A stretch of 32,074 nucleotides of DNA from an uncultured Eubacteriales bacterium (GTDB lineage: Bacteria; Bacillota; Clostridia; Lachnospirales; Lachnospiraceae): contig UQYF01000033.1 in the NCBI GenBank assembly GCA_900545175.1, positions 1 through 32,074 of the forward strand, given 5' to 3'. The notes beneath the pieces are model-generated. The model searched no databases and had not been told where the DNA came from. It saw nothing but the letters and a program-made list of their open reading frames with translations. The translations under genes and the position numbers were made by a program. Shown here in pieces: positions 1-8,000 of this stretch. How positions within the stretch are numbered: position 1 is the stretch's first letter; each line of letters opens with the position of its first letter.

Positions 1-29
1 CTAATCGTGCAAGCACGAACGGCTTTTTG

Positions 30-50
30 ACCTTTTGACCCTGATATCAT
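30..50 (-). repeat. R4 intergenic repeat, copy 1
   Basis: Read on the minus strand this stretch is ATGATATCAGGGTCAAAAGG, nearly identical to 32022-32042 at the other end of the window. A small perfect hairpin (TCGTGC, loop AA, GCACGA; 5-18) lies just beyond it. It is downstream of potD and its terminator, and no gene is seen in 1-192. The element is cut close to the window edge, so its full length is unknown. Confidence 0.5.
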
Positions 51-137
51 TATATTACATTACAAATTATTTATCAATATAATTGACTAATTTTCATTTT
101 TTTCATTTGAATGTATTTCCTTATAAAGCTGTCTTAT

Positions 138-185
138 CAAAAGAGAACCTGTTATAGAAGCAACCCTCAAAATAACAAGTTCTCT
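138..185 (-). terminator. Terminator of the pot operon
   Basis: Arms 142-155 and 172-185 are inverted repeats matching at 13 of 14 positions (AGAGAACTTGTTAT on the minus strand), with a 16-base loop. TTTT follows on the minus strand (138-141). It sits 7 bases past the potD stop, as expected of a rho-independent terminator ending the operon. Confidence 0.7.
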
Positions 186-192
186 CATTAAA

Positions 193-1242
193 TTAATGTG
201 CCTTAACCTTTGTCCATAAATCAGCACAGTATGACTTAATCTCTGTCTCCTGATATGCGAATACTTCATCCTTGTCATAGCCTACTCTTGTCACATAAGC
301 ACTTATTCCCTTATATGTCTCATCCTGCATCTGAAAAAACGCAGCCTTAACAGGTGAAGAATATCCAACCTCTTCAGTATTAGCAAGAGCATTGTCTGAG
401 TCGAGCATAAAATTCATGAACTGGTGTGCAAGCTCTGTCTCCGTGCAGTCCTTTGTTATAACCATGCAGTCACACCAGATATTCGTTCCCTGCTCCGGCT
501 CAATATACGCAAGATTCTCATTTTCAGACATAATGTATGCAGCATCACCGGAATATACGACTGCGATAGCTTTATTTCCGGAAATCATATTATCGATAAC
601 GTCATCTCCTACATATACAGGGTCCATTGTGTCCCTTTGGCTGCAAAGCCACTGATATGCTTCGTCAAGCTCAGAATAATTCTTTGTGTTCATTGAATAG
701 CCAAGTGCCTTTAAAGCTATCATAAATGAGTCTCTCTCAGAATCATACATATATAACTGTCCCTTATATTTCTCGTTTAAAAGAAGGTTCCAGCCCTCCT
801 TTGCATCCTTCTCGGAAACAACTGTCTTATCATAGAGGATACCTACAGAGCCCCAGAAATAAGGAACTGAATATATGTTTTCAGGGTCAAAGCTTCTTCC
901 AAGTAAATCAGAAATGATATTGTCTTTGTTAGTGATAAGGCTCCAGTCAACAGGCTGAAGATAGTTTTCCTTTATAAGTCTTTCAATCATATAATCAGAT
1001 GGAATAAGCACATCATACCTGCTTCCGCTCATGACCTTTGTGTATAGTGATTCATTTGAATCAAAGGTCTCATAGACAACCTTACAGTTATATTCCTTCT
1101 CGAATTTTGTGAGAAGTGACTTATCAATATATTCTCCTGCATTGTACACCCTGAGTGTCTTTTTGCCGGATGAGCTGCATCCGCAAAGCGCAAGCGCCGC
1201 CATACATATGCACAAAACCAAAGCTGCTATTTTTTTCTTCAT
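193..1242 (-). CDS. potD: Spermidine/putrescine ABC transporter substrate-binding lipoprotein
   Basis: PotD-type extracellular binding protein that delivers polyamines to the PotBC channel. The N-terminus is a lipoprotein signal: a KKK start, a hydrophobic stretch and a LCGC lipobox, so Cys22 is the likely lipidated residue anchoring it to the membrane face. The mature part has the family pattern (LRVYNAGEYID start, then FEKEYNCKVVYETFDSNE). I chose the ATG at 1242 (349 aa) rather than 1254 because GGAG lies 6 bases upstream of it and the lipoprotein signal then begins correctly. It is the last gene of the operon and is separated from potC by 144 bases that contain an R2 repeat, so its expression may be partly uncoupled from the upstream genes. 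The exact ligand (spermidine, putrescine or a relative) cannot be read from the sequence. Confidence 0.92.
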   Translation of the reverse strand: MKKKIAALVLCICMAALALCGCSSSGKKTLRVYNAGEYIDKSLLTKFEKEYNCKVVYETFDSNESLYTKVMSGSRYDVLIPSDYMIERLIKENYLQPVDWSLITNKDNIISDLLGRSFDPENIYSVPYFWGSVGILYDKTVVSEKDAKEGWNLLLNEKYKGQLYMYDSERDSFMIALKALGYSMNTKNYSELDEAYQWLCSQRDTMDPVYVGDDVIDNMISGNKAIAVVYSGDAAYIMSENENLAYIEPEQGTNIWCDCMVITKDCTETELAHQFMNFMLDSDNALANTEEVGYSSPVKAAFFQMQDETYKGISAYVTRVGYDKDEVFAYQETEIKSYCADLWTKVKAH

Positions 1243-1276
1243 TTCAATCTCCATTCTGCCTTCACAGGCTCCATAT

Positions 1277-1369
1277 AGTCAATGATATCCACAGTCCGCT
1301 TTCGCTTCCTGCTCATAAAAATTGATGTTTCGCATCATCCTCCGGTGCTTAGCTTGTACCGGACACCGG
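1277..1369 (+). repeat. R2 intergenic repeat, copy A
   Basis: Full-length copy of a dispersed element. The left half is GTCAATGATATCC followed by CTTTCGCTTCCTGCTCATAA; then a small hairpin (TGATG TTTCG CATCA); the right half is CCGGTGCTTAGCTTGTACCGG then ACACCGG. The same order appears at 8113-8205, with partial copies at 6948-6990 and 7951-8000. Here it fills most of the potC-potD gap. Confidence 0.75.
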
Positions 1370-1386
1370 AGAATAGTCTGTTTTTA

Positions 1387-2229
1387 TTATTTTTCATCTG
1401 TCTGCACATTTTCCTGCATAAGCTTCCTGTTCCTGTCGGCACGCTTTTCCTGTCTTTTTTTGACTGCGTCAGGTACAAGATTAACAATAAGAAGTGTCAC
1501 GATAATGATTACAATAACTATAGCAGACAATGCGTTTATCGTAGGGTTGGTTCTCTTTGTCATGTTATACACAACAATAGAAATATTCGCAACTCCGTTT
1601 CCTGTAACGAAATATGAGATAACAAAGTCATCTAGTGACATTGTAAATGATAAAAGCATTCCTGCATATATTCCCGGCTTAATCATAGGAACAATGACCT
1701 TCGTAAGTGCCTGAAATGGTGTCGCACCTAAATCCATCGCTGCATTTGCCAGATTCGGGTCAAGGCTTCTCACTTTCGGATACACGCTTGTGATTACATA
1801 AGGCGTACAAAAACATATATGTGCGAGAAGCATTGTCACATAGCCTCTTTCAATCTTCATCGATGAGAAGAGTATCATAAGACCGATAGCTGTAACTATC
1901 TCCGGATTCATAATAGGAATATTGTTAACATTTATAAGCCATTCCTTGACAACCTTGCGGTTTCTCGAAAGACCTATAGCAGTTATTGTTCCTAACACTG
2001 TTGCAACTGCTGTCGCAATCACTGCTATGCTTAAGGACACGCCGACAGCACTCATGATATCCCTGTCTTCGACAAGAGCCTGATACCATCTGAGGCTGAA
2101 TCCTGTGAACCTTGTGAGTGACTTTGATGAATTGAATGAAAACACCATTGTCACAATAATAGGTATATAAAAGAAAGCGAAGCATATGATGATATATATA
2201 ATCGAAGCTAATTTTCCACGTTTTTTCAT
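1387..2229 (-). CDS. potC: Spermidine/putrescine ABC transporter permease, PotC-like
   Basis: Second membrane subunit of the polyamine importer (280 aa). It has about six hydrophobic segments, starting at residues 8-30, and the conserved cytoplasmic EAA loop near the middle (AAMDLGATPFQALTKVIVP), which docks on the PotA ATPase. The family permease start with FSFNSSKS and a RWY motif is also visible. The start is supported by GGAGG upstream, which overlaps the last codons of potB; the gap from potB is only 3 bases, so translation is probably coupled. The C-terminal tail is charged (KKRQEKRADRNRK) and likely cytoplasmic. Confidence 0.92.
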   Translation of the reverse strand: MKKRGKLASIIYIIICFAFFYIPIIVTMVFSFNSSKSLTRFTGFSLRWYQALVEDRDIMSAVGVSLSIAVIATAVATVLGTITAIGLSRNRKVVKEWLINVNNIPIMNPEIVTAIGLMILFSSMKIERGYVTMLLAHICFCTPYVITSVYPKVRSLDPNLANAAMDLGATPFQALTKVIVPMIKPGIYAGMLLSFTMSLDDFVISYFVTGNGVANISIVVYNMTKRTNPTINALSAIVIVIIIVTLLIVNLVPDAVKKRQEKRADRNRKLMQENVQTDEK

Positions 2230-2232
2230 AGC

Positions 2233-3060
2233 TTAAGCTCCTCCATTCTCATCAGGGTCTATCTTTTTCATAATTCTTATCATAATAAGAATTGCCACTG
2301 CAAGCAGCATCGATATGGCACTTCCGAAGTTCCAGTCTCCTACCGAAATGAACTGTTCCTCAATGAGATTACCTATAAGTACATACTGTCCTCCACCGAG
2401 CAGCTTCGGAATGACGAAGCTTGATATTGAGAGTAAGAACACCATTATTGTTCCGTTTACAACTCCGGGTATGGACAGCTTAAATGTGACCTTCCAGAAG
2501 GCTGTCAACGGCTTCGCTCCGAGGTCATATGCCGCTTCTATGAGGGAATGATCCATCTTAGCAAGCGAAGTGTGAATCGGTATGACCATAAACGGAAGAA
2601 GGTCACACACAAGACCGATTATGACAGAAAAGTCCGTGTACATCATTGTCACAGGGTCAAGACCTAACAGTGTGAACAATGAATTGATAATTCCGTTGTC
2701 TGACAGAAGGCTTATCCACGCATAAGTTCTAAGAAGCATATTAATCCATGTCGGTATAGTTACTGCAAGAATAAGTATGTTCTGTGCCTTTTCACTGTAG
2801 CGTGAAATCACATATGCGAGCATATATCCAATCACAAGACATACTATTGTAGTTATCGCACCGAGCTTGAACGAACGGATAAACACGTTCATATAGACCG
2901 GCTCGAATATTTTCTTAAAATTATCACCTGTAAACTGTATATTTACAAGACTGTTGCCACCCGTTGTCACAGAATACATCACAATAAGAAACAGAGGCAC
3001 GACAATCAATATGAATGACCAGATAAGATATGGTTTTACAAGATTTTTAAACTGTTTCAT
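2233..3060 (-). CDS. potB: Spermidine/putrescine ABC transporter permease, PotB-like
   Basis: First membrane subunit of the polyamine importer (275 aa from the chosen start). It has about six hydrophobic segments and an EAA loop (EAAYDLGAKPLTAFWKVTF) for contact with PotA. The open frame extends upstream to 3105, but the additional residues beginning MGHRGLTP are just the translated R1 repeat; the same residues appear before two other frames here. The real start is the ATG at 3060, preceded by AAGGAAAGGA at proper spacing. The 49 bases between the potA stop and this start are mostly the R1 repeat, the only sizeable gap within the potA-potB-potC run. Confidence 0.92.
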   Translation of the reverse strand: MKQFKNLVKPYLIWSFILIVVPLFLIVMYSVTTGGNSLVNIQFTGDNFKKIFEPVYMNVFIRSFKLGAITTIVCLVIGYMLAYVISRYSEKAQNILILAVTIPTWINMLLRTYAWISLLSDNGIINSLFTLLGLDPVTMMYTDFSVIIGLVCDLLPFMVIPIHTSLAKMDHSLIEAAYDLGAKPLTAFWKVTFKLSIPGVVNGTIMVFLLSISSFVIPKLLGGGQYVLIGNLIEEQFISVGDWNFGSAISMLLAVAILIMIRIMKKIDPDENGGA

Positions 3061-3074
3061 GATATCCTTTCCTT

Positions 3075-3104
3075 GGGACAGTGGTGTCAGACCCCTGTGT
3101 CCCA
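3075..3104 (+). repeat. R1 palindromic repeat, copy a
   Basis: A 30-bp REP-like palindrome: GGGACA left end, GTCAGAC centre, TGTCCCA right end. It lies between the potA stop and the potB ribosome-binding site inside an operon. Other copies: 12931-12960, 15324-15353, 15358-15387, 28483-28511, 28520-28547. Confidence 0.85.
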
Positions 3105-3109
3105 TGCTG

Positions 3110-4153
3110 TTAGTTCTCCATAGTGTACATTACATGAATATCCTCGTCAGTGAAGCTAAGACCTACGGCTTTTCCGACTTCGTGATAATCTGTCGTATGA
3201 ATCTTGTAATCACGTCGGTCTGTCTTTACTATAATCTCATAATGAACGCCCTTAAATACTATAGACGCAACTGTTCCGCAAAGCCTGCTCTTGTCAGGCT
3301 CTACTATATCTATATCCTCCGGTCTGAGTACAACCTCGACTTCCTCATTCTCCTTAAAGCCTTTATCTACACATGGGAACTCTATTCCATCAAAGCATAC
3401 AAGACAGTCTCTTATCATATTTCCTTCTATAATATTGGAATCACCTATAAAATCGGCAACAAATCTGTTCTCAGGCTCATTATAGATATCCTCCGGTGAG
3501 CCTATCTGCTGTATTATACCATTATTCATTACAACAACCGTGTCTGACATTGACAGGGCTTCCTCCTGGTCATGAGTAACGAAAATAAAAGTAATTCCAA
3601 CTTCCTTCTGTATCTTTTTAAGCTCGAACTGCATCTCCTTGCGCAGCTTAGCATCAAGAGCACCGAGAGGCTCGTCTAAAAGAAGCACTTTAGGCTCATT
3701 TACAAGTGCCCTGGCTATTGCGACACGCTGCTGCTGACCTCCTGAGAGTAAAGTTACATCTCTCTTTTCAAAGCCTTCAAGACCTACAAGCTTTAACATT
3801 CTGCTTACTTTCTGGTCAACAACCGACTTATCAACCTTCTTAAGATTAAGTCCGAATGCCACATTGTCATGTACATTCAGAAACGGAAACAGGGCATATT
3901 TCTGAAATACTGTGTTAATCTCTCTCTTGTACGGCGGCAGCTTAGAGATATCTATTCCATTAAACAACAGTTCACCCTTACTAGGCTCCTCAAATCCGGC
4001 TATAATTCTTAGTATTGTTGTCTTTCCGCAGCCACTTGGTCCAAGCAGCGTAAGAAACTCATTCTCATATATATTGAGGTCAATCCCTTTGAGTACCTGC
4101 TGGTCGTCAAAATTCTTTGTCAGTCCCTTTAATTCAATTATCTTATTGCTCAT
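3110..4153 (-). CDS. potA: Spermidine/putrescine ABC transporter ATP-binding protein
   Basis: ATPase that powers the PotBCD polyamine importer, on the cytoplasmic face (347 aa). Walker A is GPSGCGKT (38-45), the Q-loop glutamine is Q84, the signature is LSGGQ (136-140), Walker B with catalytic Glu is LLLDE (157-161) and the switch His is H194. The region after about residue 235 fits the TOBE regulatory domain of PotA-type ATPases. A GGAGGA ribosome-binding site precedes the ATG. It follows the XRE-cupin regulator by 15 bases, so both are in one transcript. All catalytic residues are intact. Confidence 0.95.
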   Translation of the reverse strand: MSNKIIELKGLTKNFDDQQVLKGIDLNIYENEFLTLLGPSGCGKTTILRIIAGFEEPSKGELLFNGIDISKLPPYKREINTVFQKYALFPFLNVHDNVAFGLNLKKVDKSVVDQKVSRMLKLVGLEGFEKRDVTLLSGGQQQRVAIARALVNEPKVLLLDEPLGALDAKLRKEMQFELKKIQKEVGITFIFVTHDQEEALSMSDTVVVMNNGIIQQIGSPEDIYNEPENRFVADFIGDSNIIEGNMIRDCLVCFDGIEFPCVDKGFKENEEVEVVLRPEDIDIVEPDKSRLCGTVASIVFKGVHYEIIVKTDRRDYKIHTTDYHEVGKAVGLSFTDEDIHVMYTMEN

Positions 4154-4168
4154 AATTCTTCCTCCACA

Positions 4169-4702
4169 TTAAAAGCTTGGCGGTGAGCTTACCCATATAA
4201 TAACAGCTCCGCTCTTTGATTCTATATAATGCTTATACTTAGGCTCAAAATAAAAAGCCTCTCCTTTTTTTGCCTTATATATTTTATTACCTACGATAAT
4301 GCTGATAGCTCCCGACAATACATACCCGAACTCTTCTCCTTCATGCGGATTATCAGGATATGTAGAACCGCCCGGCTCAAGTGTCAGTCTTATAGGCTCC
4401 ATAATATTCTTCTGGGCATTTGGAATTATCCATTCTATCTTATTATGAAGCTCTGTGTCTGTCTTTTCAAAATAATCTTCCTTCTTAAATACGACACGAT
4501 CATCCTCCGTATCGTCAAAAAAAGTCTTCAAATCAGTACCCAGGCACTGCAAAATATCAACAAGCGTCGCTATGGACGGCGATGTAAGGTCACGCTCAAG
4601 CTGCGATATAAAGCCCTTTGACAGCTCTGCCCTGTCAGCAAGCTCCTCCTGCGTAAGCCCTTTTAAAACCCTAAGTTCTTTTATCTTACTGCCAATCTGC
4701 AA
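4169..4702 (-). CDS. XRE-family regulator with C-terminal cupin domain
   Basis: Predicted DNA-binding regulator of the polyamine uptake operon, of which it is the first gene (177 aa). Residues 6-60 form an XRE helix-turn-helix (IKELRVLKGLTQEELA then LSKGFISQLERDLTSPS). Residues about 105-175 form a small cupin barrel (EPGGSTYPDNPHEGEEFGYV ... GEAFYFEPKYKHYIES), probably the ligand sensor. This architecture is shared with PuuR-type polyamine regulators. The start codon is TTG, not ATG, with GGAGG 8 bases upstream. A perfect 17-bp palindrome between promoter and gene is a good candidate for its own binding site, implying autoregulation together with potABCD. The ligand is inferred from context to be a polyamine. 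Confidence 0.88.
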   Translation of the reverse strand: MQIGSKIKELRVLKGLTQEELADRAELSKGFISQLERDLTSPSIATLVDILQCLGTDLKTFFDDTEDDRVVFKKEDYFEKTDTELHNKIEWIIPNAQKNIMEPIRLTLEPGGSTYPDNPHEGEEFGYVLSGAISIIVGNKIYKAKKGEAFYFEPKYKHYIESKSGAVIIWVSSPPSF

Positions 4703-4745
4703 TGTGGATACCTCCCGTCCTGCAATGCAAATAATTAAACAAAAA

Positions 4746-4762
4746 GTTTAGCAACGCTAAAC
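4746..4762. promoter_or_regulatory. Candidate operator of the XRE-cupin regulator
   Basis: Perfect palindrome GTTTAGC AAC GCTAAAC, with a further half-site TTAAAC at 4735-4740 spaced by AAAAA. It starts 8 bases after the -10 box on the minus strand, that is at or just past the transcription start, a position where a bound repressor would block transcription. Confidence 0.65.
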
Positions 4763-4770
4763 CAAGAATC

Positions 4771-4798
4771 ATTATACATGATATTACTGCCATGTCAA
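4771..4798 (-). promoter_or_regulatory. Promoter of the pot operon
   Basis: On the minus strand: TTGACA (4798-4793), 16-base spacer, TATAAT (4776-4771). Both boxes match the housekeeping sigma consensus perfectly. It drives the regulator-potABCD operon. Confidence 0.85.
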
Positions 4799-4821
4799 GA
4801 TACAACACAAATATTGTACAT

Positions 4822-4863
4822 AAAAAAATGGCAGATACAGTAAAATATTTTACCGCATCTGCC
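4822..4863 (-). terminator. Terminator after the trpS-DUF4867-76aa genes
   Basis: Minus-strand hairpin with GGCAGAT and ATCTGCC outer arms (4830-4863) and an inner CGGTAAAA/TTTTACTG stem, followed by ATTTTTTT (4829-4822). Classic rho-independent form, 26 bases past the stop of the 76-aa gene. It isolates the pot promoter from upstream reading. Confidence 0.85.
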
Positions 4864-4888
4864 TTTGTTAATTATCAGCCAGCTATGA

Positions 4889-5119
4889 CTATTCATCAAA
4901 CTCACATGTGACAAAGAAACCTCTCGGTGTCTCCTCCACATCGATGACTTTTCCCTGCCTTGCCATAAGTCTTTCAGCCAGACGATAATTGCCCGACATG
5001 GCAACCGCCGGTTCTATCGTATAGTAGAAGCTTGAAGGGAGCTTTCCTTCCGTGATGTCCACTATCTGCCCGACTTCAACCTGTCCCGGTCTTTCCATCT
5101 TAAACTGCATGGTACGCAT
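4889..5119 (-). CDS. Hypothetical 76-residue protein
   Basis: I do not recognise this family. It is a soluble small protein with no signal or membrane segment: an N-terminal segment with QVEVGQIVDITEGK, a middle with PSSFYYTIEPAVAMSGNY, and an acidic end (VTCEFDE). The alternation of short strands suggests a small beta-barrel, a guess only. The start at 5119 has GAGGTGG at suitable spacing, and the SD begins right after the DUF4867 stop codon, so the two are probably translated together (gap 14 bases). A strong terminator follows. A competing frame (4795-5004) has no comparable start and is taken as a shadow. Confidence 0.75.
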   Translation of the reverse strand: MRTMQFKMERPGQVEVGQIVDITEGKLPSSFYYTIEPAVAMSGNYRLAERLMARQGKVIDVEETPRGFFVTCEFDE

Positions 5120-5133
5120 TATACTGCCACCTC

Positions 5134-5769
5134 TTATTCTGCAACATTTAAATTCTTACCCTTAAGTCCGATGAAGCTTCCTTTAGGAAGTCCACCCTCC
5201 TCATGTCCGATAAGCCACTTATTAGCTGCTGTGATAAGCGCATCCTCTCCACCGCACAAAGGACACTTTGCATGCTCTGTCGTAAGCTCAAAATTCGTCC
5301 CTCTAGGAAGAATAACCGCAACCTGAAATCCCTTGTTATCCACTCCGCATGGCGCATAGTGAAGTGTGGTCGCATACAATTCCACAGCAGTTCCGGCAGG
5401 AACAAGGAAGGCTTCCATCTTGGAAGTATCATATGTGAAATCATCCTCTACATCCCACAGATTGCCAAGAATAAGAATCGCATCGGTAGCTGCCACATTT
5501 ATCTCTGAGCTTCTATGATACTCTACAGCATTCAACAGTTCGTTATGTCCATTGCAATATCCAATCTGAATCGGAAGCTCACCAAAGAACTTATTCTTTA
5601 TTTCAGCCGCCACTTCAAGCTTCTCTAAATTCTCCACTGTCGGCTCATATGTGACCTTCTCCGGAATAAATGTCTCTTTCATCGCATCGACAAGCGTGCC
5701 AAAATCAATATTCTTTATAACCCTGCCATACTTTTTAAACCTCTTATCCGCTACAGAAATGATTTCCAT
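5134..5769 (-). CDS. DUF4867 family protein (cupin-like)
   Basis: A 211-residue soluble protein that I recognise as DUF4867, a family found mostly in Lachnospiraceae and relatives, often near sugar metabolism genes; its biochemical role is unknown to me. Diagnostic stretches are MPIQIGYCNG-like (here LPIQIGYCNGHN, residues 65-76), YHRSSEINVAATDAILILG (84-102) and VPAGTAVELYATTLHYAPC (122-140), the last resembling a cupin metal-site segment with Glu, His and Cys candidates. There is a possible metal-binding CPLCGG near residue 173. It lies 30 bases after trpS and 14 before the 76-aa gene, all on the same strand, so co-transcription is likely. Confidence 0.85.
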   Translation of the reverse strand: MEIISVADKRFKKYGRVIKNIDFGTLVDAMKETFIPEKVTYEPTVENLEKLEVAAEIKNKFFGELPIQIGYCNGHNELLNAVEYHRSSEINVAATDAILILGNLWDVEDDFTYDTSKMEAFLVPAGTAVELYATTLHYAPCGVDNKGFQVAVILPRGTNFELTTEHAKCPLCGGEDALITAANKWLIGHEEGGLPKGSFIGLKGKNLNVAE

Positions 5770-5799
5770 ACAAAAACCTCCTACTATTATTTTAACCTA

Positions 5800-6891
5800 T
5801 TACTGCCCCTGATATTTTCTGATATGCTCATCAATAAGAGCCTGGTCGGCAAAATAATTAATTTTCATGGAATTCTTCACATCGTCAAGTGTCTTTGCCG
5901 CTACCTGTCTTGCTGCCTCACTGCCCTTTCTTAATACTTCATATACATATGCAATATCCTTCTCGTATTCCTTTCTTCTTGCACGTATAGGATTAAGCTC
6001 CTCATTCATGACATTTATAAGGAATTTCTTGACCTTTACATCACCAAGACCGCCTCGTCTGTAGTGAGCCTTGAGTTCATCAAGATTAGCATACTCTGGA
6101 AGATATTCCGCAAAATGCTCAGGCTTGCAGAACGCATCAAGATATGTAAATACCATATTGCCTTCAATCTGTCCCGGATCCTCAACTCTGATATGATTAG
6201 GGTCTGTGAACATATTTCTCATAATCTTTTCCTTGACATCAGCCTCAGACTCAGCTAGATAAATGCAGTTGCCCAAAGACTTGCTCATCTTAGCTTTTCC
6301 ATCAATACCCGGAAGTCTTAAGCATGCCTTGTTATCCGGAAGAAGTATCTCCGGCTCAACAAGAGTATCTCCGTATATCCTGTTAAAGCTTCTTACAATC
6401 TCCTTTGTCTGCTCAAGCATCGGAAGCTGATCCTCGCCTACCGGAACTGTTGTTGCCTTGAATGCGGTTATATCGGCAGCCTGACTTATAGGATATGTGA
6501 AAAATCCTACAGGGATGCTCGTCTCAAAGCCACGCATCTGTATCTCAGACTTAACTGTAGGATTGCGCTGAAGTCTTGAAACTGTCACAAGATTGCTATA
6601 GTAGAATGTAAGCTCAGTAAGCTCCGGTATCTGCGACTGTATAAATAATGTTGACTTCGCCGGGTCAAGTCCTACCGAAAGATAATCAAGTGCAACCTCA
6701 ATTATGTTCTGTCTTACCTTCTCCGGATTATCTGCATTGTCGGTAAGTGCCTGTGCATCGGCAATCATTATAAAAATCTTATCGTATTCACCTGAATTCT
6801 GAAGCTCAACTCTTCTTTTGAGAGAGCCGACATAATGTCCAATATGAAGTCTTCCAGTAGGTCTGTCACCTGTCAAAATAATCTTTCCCAT
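5800..6891 (-). CDS. trpS: Tryptophanyl-tRNA synthetase
   Basis: Class I aminoacyl-tRNA synthetase that charges tRNA-Trp with tryptophan in the cytoplasm. The HIGH motif is intact (RLHIGHYVGS, H16-H19) and the KMSKS loop is present (KMSKSLGN, 201-208). GEDQLPMLEQT, typical of TrpRS, is at 152-162. Length is 363 aa, slightly longer than the usual 330-340. The start at 6891 was chosen over 6924 because GGAGGAG precedes it and the protein then begins with the conserved MGKIILTGDRPTG. I saw no T-box leader: the gap to the upstream gene is only about 146 bases and holds repeat material and no GGTGGNACC-type box. Confidence 0.95.
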   Translation of the reverse strand: MGKIILTGDRPTGRLHIGHYVGSLKRRVELQNSGEYDKIFIMIADAQALTDNADNPEKVRQNIIEVALDYLSVGLDPAKSTLFIQSQIPELTELTFYYSNLVTVSRLQRNPTVKSEIQMRGFETSIPVGFFTYPISQAADITAFKATTVPVGEDQLPMLEQTKEIVRSFNRIYGDTLVEPEILLPDNKACLRLPGIDGKAKMSKSLGNCIYLAESEADVKEKIMRNMFTDPNHIRVEDPGQIEGNMVFTYLDAFCKPEHFAEYLPEYANLDELKAHYRRGGLGDVKVKKFLINVMNEELNPIRARRKEYEKDIAYVYEVLRKGSEAARQVAAKTLDDVKNSMKINYFADQALIDEHIRKYQGQ

Positions 6892-6947
6892 AAAATCTCC
6901 TCCAATCAGCAAGCGCATATTCACACCGCATGCGCTATGCAGTCTCT

Positions 6948-6990
6948 GTCAATGATATCCGCAAGCTGCTTTCGCTTCCTGCTCGTAAAA
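6948..6990 (+). repeat. R2 intergenic repeat, copy B (left half)
   Basis: Matches the left half of copy A (GTCAATGATATCC ... CTTTCGCTTCCTGCTC), then diverges into a small TTACTAGTAA palindrome. It lies between the YitT gene and trpS. The short inverted repeat AGCGCAT (6912-6918) / ATGCGCT (6930-6936) lies between it and the trpS start. Confidence 0.7.
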
Positions 6991-7037
6991 TACTTACTAG
7001 TAAATATATCTCTATTTTTTACTTTAGTCAATGTGTT

Positions 7038-7904
7038 TCAATTCAATCCTCTAAAGCCTTTTCCGATAATCTCACTACTGTTAGTTATCATGATAAAAGT
7101 GTCTTTGCCGTGATTAAGTTTTATGTAATTTCTAAGCTCAACCGCCTGTCCTCTCTTTAACACAGTGAGGATGACGTACTTCTGCTTGTGTGTAAATGAA
7201 CCCTCGGCCTTGAATGTTGTTGCGCCCTTTCCAAGCTCATTGTGAATGAACATAACAATATCATCCGGCGAATCGGTGATAATCGTAAAGTATTTACATA
7301 GATTGACATTCTCTATCGTTCCGTCAATAACGAGCGTCTTTGCCATAAGTCCGACAAATGAGAAGAGTCCTGTCTCAATATCAAATACCATGCATGCCGC
7401 TACAGTGATAGCGAGGTCCACAATAAAAAGTGCGACACCGATATTAAAGCTTGTGTATTTTTTTAATATCATCGCAATTATATCCGTTCCTCCGCCTGAA
7501 GCATTCATGTTGAACATAATCGCCGCACTCACAGCAGGAAGTACTATCGCAAATATAAGTTCAAGCACAGGCTGGTTAGTGAGCGGTCCGCTCATCGGAA
7601 AGAGCTTCTCACACACACTCAGACCGACTGAGGTCAGCACACTCACATACACTGTCTTTATTCCAAAGCTTTTTCCCAAAAAAATAAATCCCACAACAAG
7701 CAGTACCATATTGATGACAAATGTAAACCACGCAGGCGAGTATGGCAGCACAGCACCTAAAATAACCGAAATACCTGTGACTCCTCCGAACGAAAAATTA
7801 TTCGGGAATTTAAATACATACACACCGATTACCAGAACCATGGTGGCAAGAGTAAGCATCAGATACTCAAGTGCAACCTGTCCGGCTTTTGTTTTAACCT
7901 CCAT
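7038..7904 (-). CDS. YitT family membrane protein (DUF2179 domain)
   Basis: Integral membrane protein of the YitT/DUF161 family, 288 aa. The N-terminal two thirds has five or six hydrophobic segments with the family pattern FSFGGVTGISVILGA and NASGGGTDIIAMIL. The C-terminal 90 residues (FTIITDSPDDIVMFIHNELG ... GKDTFIMITNSSEIIGKGF) form the cytoplasmic DUF2179 domain. Function is not established for most members; transport is presumed. The ATG at 7904 is preferred to an in-frame TTG at 7910, since AAAAGGA is 7 bases before the ATG. It is monocistronic or reads on towards trpS; no clear terminator lies between. Confidence 0.88.
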   Translation of the reverse strand: MEVKTKAGQVALEYLMLTLATMVLVIGVYVFKFPNNFSFGGVTGISVILGAVLPYSPAWFTFVINMVLLVVGFIFLGKSFGIKTVYVSVLTSVGLSVCEKLFPMSGPLTNQPVLELIFAIVLPAVSAAIMFNMNASGGGTDIIAMILKKYTSFNIGVALFIVDLAITVAACMVFDIETGLFSFVGLMAKTLVIDGTIENVNLCKYFTIITDSPDDIVMFIHNELGKGATTFKAEGSFTHKQKYVILTVLKRGQAVELRNYIKLNHGKDTFIMITNSSEIIGKGFRGLN

Positions 7905-7950
7905 AACCAAATCCTTTTCCTTTTTTATTTTTTCTCGATGCAGCTACAGA

Positions 7951-8000
7951 ATCAATGCTTCGAAGCTCTATCCTGTACTTAGTGTATACCGGACACCGGG
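7951..8000 (+). repeat. R2 intergenic repeat, copy C (right half)
   Basis: Contains ATCAATGCTTCGAAG and the right half of the element (CTCTATCCTGTACTTAG then TATACCGGACACCGG), corresponding to the ends of copies A and D. It lies in the 5' region of the YitT gene. Confidence 0.6.

Noticed and set aside
3061..3105. N-terminal extension of PotB
   Set aside because: The extra 15 residues come from the R1 repeat; a proper ribosome site precedes the ATG at 3060.
4795..5004. Alternative small reading frame overlapping the 76-residue gene
   Set aside because: It runs through the terminator and lacks a ribosome site; the 4889-5119 frame has one and a sensible position after DUF4867.
6892..7037. T-box riboswitch before trpS
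   Set aside because: Too short, and no T-box core sequence; only R2 copy B and a small inverted repeat are there.
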